Below are positions 53,371 to 60,879 of a stretch of 64,000 nucleotides of DNA, piece by piece. Positions within the stretch are counted from its first letter, which is position 1. Every line of letters begins with the position of its first letter. The DNA is from Acidobacteriaceae bacterium (lineage in GTDB: Bacteria; Acidobacteriota; Terriglobia; Terriglobales; Acidobacteriaceae): NCBI GenBank assembly GCA_003131585.1, contig PKVW01000051.1, positions 72,506 to 136,505 of the forward strand, in the 5' to 3' direction. The notes below the pieces were generated by a model. It did not search any database, had not been told where the DNA came from, and was given only the letters and a program-made list of their open reading frames with translations. The position numbers and the translations under genes were made by a program.

Positions 53371-55230
53371 CTACTTCTCGCTCACCCAGATCTCATCGGT
53401 GCTCCGGTTCCGATTGGCCACCACGTGGGGCGTGATCATGATGAGCAACTCGTCGTCCTCTTTTGTGAGGGAGTTGTTGACCATGGCTTGATTGAGGCCG
53501 GGAATCGCTCCAAGCCCGGGAATCCCGCTCATCGAGCGCTGATCGCTGCTTGAGATTTCGCCCGCCACCACGGCGGGCTCGCCATCGCGAAGGCGTATGC
53601 TGCCTTTGTATTCCTTGTTGGAAATCACCGGCACACCGTTCGCGCTCTGCCCGGTCAGGGAGCGCACCTGCAATTCGAGCGTCATGCTCACTTCTCCGTT
53701 GCCGTGAATGACGGGCTTCGCCTTCAGATTCAATCCCAAGTCCTCATAGCTGACCGAAGGGAAAGGCGGGACGTAGCTCAGATTGCCCAGCACCGCGGAA
53801 ATCGCCGGCGAGTTCGCGATGGGCGAGTACGAAGCATTCAGGATGGGATAGCGCTCCCCCAGGTGGAAGTTCGCTTCGTTACCCTGCGCCGCACGCATGG
53901 TGACGCGGTCGAGAGTGCGCGCCCACGACTCGTTGAGGGAGAGAGTCGCGATAAACTGATCCAGGCTGACGCCGGAGAAGGTGAGTCCGCCGCCGAAGGT
54001 AGCCAGCGGTTGACTGAAAATGGAATTCTGCTGGCCTTGCAGTTGTGCCAGGAGCCCGGATAGCGCCGAACTTCCGGCCTGGTTGATGCCGCCGGAGGAA
54101 ATCAGTTGGTTGACGAGCGACGAGATGCTCTGACCGCCCAACGCCGCCAGGGCCGCCACCGGAATGTTGTACATGTTGAAAGTGTCCGGAATGTGAAGGC
54201 CGATGTTGCGCGTAAGGTTGTGGCTGATCTGGTAGACCTCAATCTCGAGCGCCACCTGCGGCCGTTCGCTGGTCAACTGGCCCAACAGCTTCGTGCACGC
54301 CCGCAGCGTCGCCTGTGGCGCGCGCACTTCGACGGTTCCACCTTGTCCTGAATTGATCTTCTGGAAGTCGCAGATGTTGCGCAGCGACGTGACCAACTCA
54401 GTTGCCTCTTGCGGTGTGGTGGCTCCGGGCACCGCAAAAGTCGCGAGCGACATACGGTCAAACTGCTTGTGATTCTCCGTCGTATCGGCCGCGATCAGCA
54501 ACTGTTGCGCGTCCAGCGCCGTCCACATGGTCTTGCTGACCCGGCTTGCCAGGCCGAGGGCGGTGAAGAAGTCAACATCGTCCACATAGAAACGCACCGT
54601 CTTTGCCTGTACGGAATCGTCAAATTCAGCGTTCACGCCGTAGGCTGAGGCCAGTTCGGTAAACAGGCCCCGTACATCGCCGCGGTAGTGAAAGGTTGCG
54701 CGCTCCGCTTTGGGTTGCAGATGGATTTCACTGGCGTCGGCCAGCATCGCCGGAATACCTTCCAAGCGGGGAGCCGCCGGGTGGGGCGTCGCTTCCTCGA
54801 GGCGCTGCTGGATGTAGGCATTGTCGGGATCGAGTTCCAGCGCAGCGCGAAACTCGGCCGCAGCTTGCTCGCGCTGGGCAGCGGCCAGGAATGCGTCGCC
54901 GCGCTCCGTGTGATGAAATACCAACTGCGACTTCGTGACTTCGCGCGCCGAAAAGAACAAGATGTCTAGCGGGACCAGCCGCGAGGCCTCGTCGAACTGG
55001 GCAAAGGCTTCTTCCAAATGCTTGTGATCCTGCAATTTCAAGCCGTGGGCGTAAGCGTTGCGGGCTTGCTTGAGATCCTTATTGGAGGGAACGCAGTTAA
55101 CCCCGCCCGGCACGCCGTTGCCGCAAGAAATGATCGAGGTGCCGAGGGTCGCATCGTTCCCGGCCAATGCCGGCACTCCCAGCATTGCCGCCAGAAGACA
55201 AACCCCGAGAATGGACCACATGCGCCGCAT
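53371..55230 (-). CDS. Orphan secretin with N-terminal TPR region
   Basis: 619 residues from the ATG at 55230; a longer frame lacks the signal peptide placement. A signal peptide (about 1-24) is followed by a TPR-like region (50-150), a secretin N0/STN-like domain (A-T-F-H-Y-R-G-D-V-R-G-L-F-T-E near 175-190) and the secretin channel (about 290-600) ending with V-V-A-G-E-I and D-E-L-L-I-M-I-T-P-H-V-V. Type II/IV pilus secretins are the nearest form. No other secretion genes lie beside it; the DsbA-like gene is convergent. Confidence 0.82.
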   Translation of the reverse strand: MRRMWSILGVCLLAAMLGVPALAGNDATLGTSIISCGNGVPGGVNCVPSNKDLKQARNAYAHGLKLQDHKHLEEAFAQFDEASRLVPLDILFFSAREVTKSQLVFHHTERGDAFLAAAQREQAAAEFRAALELDPDNAYIQQRLEEATPHPAAPRLEGIPAMLADASEIHLQPKAERATFHYRGDVRGLFTELASAYGVNAEFDDSVQAKTVRFYVDDVDFFTALGLASRVSKTMWTALDAQQLLIAADTTENHKQFDRMSLATFAVPGATTPQEATELVTSLRNICDFQKINSGQGGTVEVRAPQATLRACTKLLGQLTSERPQVALEIEVYQISHNLTRNIGLHIPDTFNMYNIPVAALAALGGQSISSLVNQLISSGGINQAGSSALSGLLAQLQGQQNSIFSQPLATFGGGLTFSGVSLDQFIATLSLNESWARTLDRVTMRAAQGNEANFHLGERYPILNASYSPIANSPAISAVLGNLSYVPPFPSVSYEDLGLNLKAKPVIHGNGEVSMTLELQVRSLTGQSANGVPVISNKEYKGSIRLRDGEPAVVAGEISSSDQRSMSGIPGLGAIPGLNQAMVNNSLTKEDDELLIMITPHVVANRNRSTDEIWVSEK

Positions 55231-55368
55231 TGGCTTTGATTCTAACCCGCCGCCCGCTGCCCGCAGATAGCTAATAGTGCCGGGTACCTTCGGTTCTACC
55301 TGGGATCGGGGATGGCGCAGACAGCACGTGAGAACGGGCAATCGACGCATTCTTGCAGGAATCTAGAT

Positions 55369-56160
55369 TCAACTCAGCATCAGCCGCTCAATCTCCCGCG
55401 CCTTGCCGGTTTTCTCGTCGCAGTCAATCACCACAGCGCACAGCCGGATGTCGCCCGTGGCCGGCTCGAACCGAACCGGCATGCCGTTGAGGAACTTGTT
55501 GACCACCAGTTCTTTCTTCACGCCGATCACGCCGTCATAAGGGCCGGTCATTCCAACGTCCGTAACATAGGCCGTTCCGTTGGGCAGAATACGTTCATCC
55601 GCTGTGGGCACATGCGTGTGCGTGCCCACCACGGCGGTCACGCGTCCGTCGAGATACCAACCGAGTGAAATCTTCTCCGAAGTTGCCTCTGCGTGGAAGT
55701 CCACGAAAATTACCTTGGCCTCAATCTTCCGCAAGAGCTGGTCGGCGGTGCGAAACGGATCGTCGTTCGAAGCCATAAACACGCGCCCCTGCAGATTGAT
55801 CACGGCGTAAGGGACATTTCCCTTGTGACCCTGATACAAGCCCCATCCGGGCATGTCGGAAGGATAATTTGCCGGACGAAGCACGCGCCGTTGCGGACCG
55901 TGGCCATTGCCGTCGACCATCTGAAAGTAATCGAGGATTTCGCGCTTGTCCCAGACGTGGTTGCCGGTGGTGATAACGTCGATGTTCAGCTCAAACAGTT
56001 CTTCGGCGAGCGCCGGAGTGATACCGAAGCCCGCCGCCGAGTTCTCCCCGTTCGCTATGACGAGATCAATGGCGTGATCGCGGACAATGCCTGGCAGCCG
56101 GTCCTTAACAATGGTGCGTCCCGGCCGCCCGAAAATGTCGCCAATGAAAAGAATCCGCAT
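55369..56160 (-). CDS. YmdB-like (TIGR00282) metallophosphoesterase
   Basis: 263 residues from the ATG at 56160; the longer frame has no support upstream. The metal-binding residues are in F-I-G-D-I-F-G-R-P-G (D8), N-G-E-N-S-A-A-G-F-G near 38-47, T-G-N-H-V-W-D near 66-72, D-F-H-A-E-A-T near 150 and G-T-H-T-H-V-P-T near 177. Family members hydrolyse 2',3'-cyclic nucleotides or cyclic AMP. It stands as a single gene downstream of the peptide-binding lipoprotein gene. Confidence 0.9.
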   Translation of the reverse strand: MRILFIGDIFGRPGRTIVKDRLPGIVRDHAIDLVIANGENSAAGFGITPALAEELFELNIDVITTGNHVWDKREILDYFQMVDGNGHGPQRRVLRPANYPSDMPGWGLYQGHKGNVPYAVINLQGRVFMASNDDPFRTADQLLRKIEAKVIFVDFHAEATSEKISLGWYLDGRVTAVVGTHTHVPTADERILPNGTAYVTDVGMTGPYDGVIGVKKELVVNKFLNGMPVRFEPATGDIRLCAVVIDCDEKTGKAREIERLMLS

Positions 56161-56169
56161 GATGCAGGG

Positions 56170-56215
56170 AAGTGTAGCGCCGGCGTCTCCCCGGGCTGTC
56201 GCGAGGGCGTCCTCG
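56170..56215. repeat. Repeat with TGTAGCGCCGGCGTC motif and hairpin
   Basis: TGTAGCGCCGGCGTC is the same motif that overlaps 4655-4671; it is followed by the hairpin GCGAGGGC-GTCCTC-GCCCTCGC. It lies in the 166-base gap upstream of the phosphoesterase gene. Confidence 0.55.
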
Positions 56216-56326
56216 CCCTCGCTGCCAAACTTTGATGGTAACACGCGAAAATCCACTCGCTTTAAGCGATTCCCGGGGCCTTCTCGTCTCCCGCTGCGGC
56301 CGTTCTCCGCGATGAGAGTTTTCTTC

Positions 56327-57850
56327 TCAGGGTTTGGCCAACTCCGCCGTCCGCAGGAAGTCGTAGTTTCCCGCCGGATTCAGCTTCAGATTCACGACGC
56401 GTTTGTTATGGACCAGAACGTTATCCAAATACCACAGATCGATATAGGGCAGTTCTTCGGCGAGGATGCGCTGCAGTTCGGCGTAGATCGGCTTGCGCAC
56501 TGCGGGATCGATGTCGCGGCGGGCCCGGTCGATCAGCGCATCCACTCGTGGATTCGAGTAGTAGCCACGGTTGGCGCCATTGGGCGGAAACTTTGCCGAG
56601 TGAAAGGCGTATTCGAAGATATCGGGATCTTCGTTGCCCCCGATCCAGCGCAGCCCGTAAAGCTGGAATGCCCCGTGAGTCACGTCGGCAAAAAACGTGG
56701 CGAACTCGAAGCTGCGAATGTCGAGCACGATTCCCACTTCGCGCAACTGCTGCTGCATAACGGCCACCATCAGGCGCGTGTTCTCATCGGTAGAAGTCTT
56801 CATCGCGAGGTGAAAGCGCACGCCATTCACCGCGGGATAGCCCGCGGCATCCAACAACTCCCGCGCTTTGTCGGGATCGTGGCCGTACGGCGGCACGTCG
56901 CCGTTGTAAGCCCAACTCTGCGGCGGAAGAACGCTGCGTGCCGCTTGCGCCTCGCCGTGCCATAGATACTCGATCATCGGCCGGCGGTCGAGAGCATAGG
57001 CGACGGCCTGGCGCACTCGCACGTCTTTCAGGATCGGATCCCGCAGGTTGAATCCCAGATACGCGAGCACGGTTCCAGGAGCGCGTTCGACCGTGAGCGA
57101 CGGATCGCGCTGGAGCGCCGTCACCGTATCCGGGGTAATCGCATTGATGGTGGCATCGGCGCTGCCCTTGCGCAGTTCGAGTGCGCGCGTGGTCGCATCG
57201 GGAACAACGGCGAAGCGCACGCGGGTCAGCTTGGCCTTTTCGCCCCAGTAATCGTCGTTGCGCTCGATGACGACCTCCTTGTCCGTTTCGGCGCTGACGA
57301 ACCGGAACGGCCCGGAACCGATCGGGCGCCCCGTCAGTTCATTTCCGCTGCCATAGGGGACAACGCCGACCGCACCGTCCGACAGATTCCACAGCAGCGT
57401 TGCCGACGGTTCCTTCATGTGGAAGATCACGGTGAAGTCATCCGGCGCGTCGATGCGGTCGACGAAGCGGTAAACCGCGGCCTTGGTGCTGCGCACCTTG
57501 CCCTGAAGCAGGGAATCGAAGGTCCACTTCACATCCCGCGAGGTGAGCGGGCGACCGTCATGAAACTTCACGCCATGATGCAGGTGGAAGATATAGGTGA
57601 GCGGATCGGGAATCTCCCAGCGCTCCGCCAGTCCCGGCGCCACATCGAGGTTGTCGCCGCGCGAGAGAAGATCGTCGAAGATCAGATTGTCGATGCGCTC
57701 CGACTGCGCGTCGACTCCTACCCGAGGGTCCAGATTCGTCGGGCTCGATTCAATCAGCATTACCAGCGTGTTGGGGTCGGGCTTGCTGGAGCAGGAGAGC
57801 AGGGAAAGCGTTAACGCCAAGGCGGCGAGAACTGACGAAGCCCGGCGCAT
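56327..57850 (-). CDS. Peptide/nickel-type ABC transporter substrate-binding lipoprotein
   Basis: 507 residues from the ATG at 57850, which shares its A with the TGA stop of the DUF1697 gene (TGATG). The N-terminus is a lipoprotein signal with L-L-S-C (Cys at about 20). The rest is a family 5 solute-binding protein: L-D-P-R-V, L-A-E-R-W-E near 70-78, H-H-G-V-K-F-H-D-G-R-P-L-T-S-R-D-V, and V-R-Q-A-V-A-Y-A-L-D-R near 280-290. It binds oligopeptides or similar ligands outside the membrane. No permease or ATPase genes are nearby. Confidence 0.92.
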   Translation of the reverse strand: MRRASSVLAALALTLSLLSCSSKPDPNTLVMLIESSPTNLDPRVGVDAQSERIDNLIFDDLLSRGDNLDVAPGLAERWEIPDPLTYIFHLHHGVKFHDGRPLTSRDVKWTFDSLLQGKVRSTKAAVYRFVDRIDAPDDFTVIFHMKEPSATLLWNLSDGAVGVVPYGSGNELTGRPIGSGPFRFVSAETDKEVVIERNDDYWGEKAKLTRVRFAVVPDATTRALELRKGSADATINAITPDTVTALQRDPSLTVERAPGTVLAYLGFNLRDPILKDVRVRQAVAYALDRRPMIEYLWHGEAQAARSVLPPQSWAYNGDVPPYGHDPDKARELLDAAGYPAVNGVRFHLAMKTSTDENTRLMVAVMQQQLREVGIVLDIRSFEFATFFADVTHGAFQLYGLRWIGGNEDPDIFEYAFHSAKFPPNGANRGYYSNPRVDALIDRARRDIDPAVRKPIYAELQRILAEELPYIDLWYLDNVLVHNKRVVNLKLNPAGNYDFLRTAELAKP

Positions 57851-58398
57851 CAGAGGCAGTCCTGGCACATCTGATGCAGGGCGTTGACGGTTCTCCAGTT
57901 GCGGGCAGTGGTCACAACGGCCAATATCCGGTCTACGGTACGCTTCATCAGAACGCTTTGGGAAACCCCATTGGGCAGATAGAAGTAGATCTCTCTGTCA
58001 AAACAGTGGAATTGATCCGGCGCTGCGGTCAGGTCGGCCAACTTTTTCACGCCGGCCGACGCGGGAGCATCGGACAGGAACATGACGTGGAGTTTTCCCG
58101 GATCGATCGCGCGCTGCTTCAAGAACGGATTGTTTGCGATCATAGTCTCCATTTCGCCGGCGGTTCTTGAAATGACCGAGACCGAAAAGCCAAAATCCTT
58201 AAGGATTCTTTCCTCGATTCTCTTCGACAATTGTGAAACGGAAGATTTCCCGGTCTTGAAAACCACGTTTCCGCTTTGAATGTAAGTCTTGACCTGCTCG
58301 AAACCTAGCGCTTCGAAGGATTTTCGAAGCTGGTCCATCTTGATCCGCTTGTGCGCGCCAACGTTAATTCCGCGAAGCATCGAAATGTAGATCGGCAT
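57850..58398 (-). CDS. DUF1697 family protein
   Basis: 182 residues. The opening M-P-I-Y-I-S-M-L-R-G-I-N-V-G and Y-I-Q-S-G-N-V-V-F are the DUF1697 hallmarks. The function of the family is unknown. The ATG at 58398 was preferred to an in-frame GTG six bases upstream because family members begin this way. Its stop overlaps the start of the binding-protein gene (TGATG). Confidence 0.9.
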   Translation of the reverse strand: MPIYISMLRGINVGAHKRIKMDQLRKSFEALGFEQVKTYIQSGNVVFKTGKSSVSQLSKRIEERILKDFGFSVSVISRTAGEMETMIANNPFLKQRAIDPGKLHVMFLSDAPASAGVKKLADLTAAPDQFHCFDREIYFYLPNGVSQSVLMKRTVDRILAVVTTARNWRTVNALHQMCQDCL

Positions 58399-58412
58399 AG
58401 TCACTCGCGCTC

Positions 58413-58449
58413 ACGAGCCTTCGCTTGCGAGCCTTCGTTTACGAGCCTA
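58413..58449. repeat. 14-bp tandem repeat over the anmK stop codon
   Basis: ACGAGCCTTCGCTT, GCGAGCCTTCGTTT and ACGAGCCTAAGG start at 58413, 58427 and 58441 (14-bp period). The third unit contains the stop codon of anmK. Fills the 48 bases between anmK and the DUF1697 gene. Confidence 0.8.
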
Positions 58450-59676
58450 AGGGTAAGAAATCTTGCCCAACACCGCCGCGCGTTTCGCCCCCGTCGCCGA
58501 AGGAATGTTGGACGCGCGCCGGTGCCAGGTTTCGTTCGCCAGAACGGCAAACGCCACTGCCTCTTTCGCCGCCGAAGGCAGGCCAAATTCGTCGGAGAAT
58601 CGCAGCCGCAACCCGGGCGGCGCGAATTCGCTGGTTAACATGGCCACGAGCGCGGAGTTTTTCGTTCCTCCCCCGGAAAGAATCATTTCCCGAAAAACCC
58701 GCTTCCGTGCGGAGCTTGAGGTTTGTGCCGCATACCGCCGCACCGCATCGGCAATCGACCTCGCCGTCAACGCTGTGGCCGTCGCCACAACATCTTGCTT
58801 TCGGCAACGTCCGCAGCATCGCAGAAACTCGCGTACAAACTCCTGCCCGAACTCCTCGCGGCCCGCAGTCTTGGGAGGATCTCTCCGGAAAAAGTCGCGC
58901 CGCAATATTTCGTGGATAACCTTATCCAGCACCTTCCCGGAAGCTGCGATCCTGCCGCCGCGATCAAACGGCTGGCCGAACAACTTCTCGGTGACGGCGT
59001 CGATCACCATGTTGCCCGGCCCGGTATCGAACGCGACCACATCGTTCGGAGCCGCGCCCGCGGGGATGATTGTAAGGTTCGCGATGCCGCCGATGTTTTG
59101 CACGATTCTTCCCACGCGCGCGTCGCGGAACAGCATGTAGTCGAGAAAGGGAACCAGCGGCGCGCCCATGCCGCCCGCCGCCATATCCGCGGGACGAAAA
59201 TCCGAAACTACCGGCACGCCCAATCTCGCCGCGACGATCGCCGCCTCACCCGTCTGCCACGTGGCCGCCAGCTTGCGTCCGAGAAAGCGCTGCGGCTCGC
59301 CTTGATGGTAAAGCGTCTGTCCGTGGCAGCCGACCAGATCTACTTTCACCCGGAACTGCCGCTCGGTGGCCAACACTGCATCGGCGTACAGTTCGCCCAA
59401 CAGGAAATTTAGCCGAGCCAGATCGGCCACGCTCGCTCGCGATGCATTCATCGCAGCCAGCACGGCCGCCCGCACCTTCTTTGGATACGAGTATTCGGCA
59501 TGTCCGAGCAATTCCATGTGGAGCGGGTGCCCTCGCCCGCGTAAGCCAGCAACCGCAGGAGAAGCAGCGCGTGAGCCCACACCTCCCCGCACGCCCATCC
59601 GCACCAACGCCACGTTGATGCCGTCGGCGGACGTCCCGCTCATTACCCCGGCCACGATCATGTCTTTCTTCGTCAT
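58447..59676 (-). CDS. anmK: Anhydro-N-acetylmuramic acid kinase
   Basis: 409 residues. The signature V-M-S-G-T-S-A-D-G-I-N near 11-21, C-H-G-Q-T near 117-121, Q-N-I-G-G-I-A-N near 192-199, and D-T-G-P-G-N near 217-222 are present. It phosphorylates and opens 1,6-anhydroMurNAc to MurNAc-6-phosphate in cell-wall recycling. Its ATG overlaps the nagZ stop (ATGA), so translation is coupled to nagZ. Loop near 30-55 is slightly longer than usual. Confidence 0.94.
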   Translation of the reverse strand: MTKKDMIVAGVMSGTSADGINVALVRMGVRGGVGSRAASPAVAGLRGRGHPLHMELLGHAEYSYPKKVRAAVLAAMNASRASVADLARLNFLLGELYADAVLATERQFRVKVDLVGCHGQTLYHQGEPQRFLGRKLAATWQTGEAAIVAARLGVPVVSDFRPADMAAGGMGAPLVPFLDYMLFRDARVGRIVQNIGGIANLTIIPAGAAPNDVVAFDTGPGNMVIDAVTEKLFGQPFDRGGRIAASGKVLDKVIHEILRRDFFRRDPPKTAGREEFGQEFVREFLRCCGRCRKQDVVATATALTARSIADAVRRYAAQTSSSARKRVFREMILSGGGTKNSALVAMLTSEFAPPGLRLRFSDEFGLPSAAKEAVAFAVLANETWHRRASNIPSATGAKRAAVLGKISYP

Positions 59677-60839
59677 GCCCGCGGCCGCCGCGCATTCTTG
59701 TCACGAGCATTCTCGGTGCGATCCTTCTCCGTGCGATCATTCTCCGCGCGATTCAGACCTTCCAGCCGCACCTGCTCGCCGAATTCCCACAGCTTCCGGG
59801 AAAGTTTTTCAACCGCTGCGGAGGATGGTTCTTTCGTCCGGCGTAATATCTTCGCTGACTTCTTCTTGAACGCCAGCACCCGCCGCGCCGACTCCGCGAC
59901 GCGCCTGGCGAACTTCGGGTCGCGCTCCGTCGTCTTTACTAATTCTTCGTAAGATTGCGCGATGTAGTCCTCGCGATGGCAGATCAGGCACAAATCTCCG
60001 CCCGCCCGGATATGTTTGACTGCGGCCTGTCCCGCCGGAGCTGCGGACAAAACCGCGCCCATCTCCAGATCATCCGATACGACCAGATTGCGATAGCCGA
60101 TGCGCTTGCGCAGGATGCCGGTAATCCAACTCTTCGAGAGCGACGCTGGGGTCCGATCGTGCGTGACCTGCGGATACGCCGCGTGTGAAATCATCACCAT
60201 CGGCAACTGCGCGCGGAGCATGCGGTAAGGGAGCAGGTCCTCGGCCCAAAGTTTCTTCAGCGGCTTCTCGATCAGCGGCAACTCGTGATGGCTGTCGAGC
60301 TTACCTTCGCCGAGGCCGGGAAAATGCTTGCCGCATCCGAGCACGCGAGCCGCGCGAAGCCCGGCGAGAAACTCGCGCACATAGGCAACTGTTTCGCGCG
60401 GATTTGCCGAGACCGAGCGGGAACTCATCACGCTGCGCGAAGCTTCAAATGCCAGGTCGAGCACGGGAGCGAAGTCAACGTTGAATCCCAGAGCGCGGCA
60501 GTTCTCTCCGATCACCTGCCCATGCTTGCGGAAGAGTTTGCGATCGCCGGTAGAGAATACATCCGCCGCCGAAGGTGCCGGTCCGAGCACGTCGCGCAAG
60601 CGATCTACGCGCCCGCCTTCGAGGTCGACGCAGGTAAACAGCGGCGCGGAAACGCACTTCTGGCACTCGCGCAGCAGCCGCCAAGTCTGCTCGGCGGTCT
60701 TTATATTACGTGCGAACAGAATCACTCCCGCCGGCTGTAACCGCGTGAGCAGGGAGCTGAGGTGCGGCGTCATTTCCGCACCGTCGAAGCCGACGATGAG
60801 GAGTTGGCCGATCTCGCGTGTCCTTCGTTGAGCGGTCAT
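59673..60839 (-). CDS. nagZ: Beta-N-acetylhexosaminidase NagZ (GH3)
   Basis: 388 residues. GH3 motifs are seen: F-A-R-N-I, C-V-D-L-E-G-G-R-V near 70-78, G-F-N-V-D-F-A-P-V-L-D-L near 118-129, and the substrate/catalytic loop K-H-F-P-G-L-G-E-G-K-L-D-S-H near 171-184. It removes GlcNAc from anhydromuropeptides, the step before AnmK. The last about 25 residues are a charged tail (R-A-E-N-D, R-T-E-K-D, R-T-E-N-A) encoded by three 15-bp tandem units (59708-59752) not typical of the family. Confidence 0.92.
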   Translation of the reverse strand: MTAQRRTREIGQLLIVGFDGAEMTPHLSSLLTRLQPAGVILFARNIKTAEQTWRLLRECQKCVSAPLFTCVDLEGGRVDRLRDVLGPAPSAADVFSTGDRKLFRKHGQVIGENCRALGFNVDFAPVLDLAFEASRSVMSSRSVSANPRETVAYVREFLAGLRAARVLGCGKHFPGLGEGKLDSHHELPLIEKPLKKLWAEDLLPYRMLRAQLPMVMISHAAYPQVTHDRTPASLSKSWITGILRKRIGYRNLVVSDDLEMGAVLSAAPAGQAAVKHIRAGGDLCLICHREDYIAQSYEELVKTTERDPKFARRVAESARRVLAFKKKSAKILRRTKEPSSAAVEKLSRKLWEFGEQVRLEGLNRAENDRTEKDRTENARDKNARRPRA

Positions 60840-60879
60840 CGAATACGATTTCCTAACGCCGTGTGCCGGTGCCTCTAGG

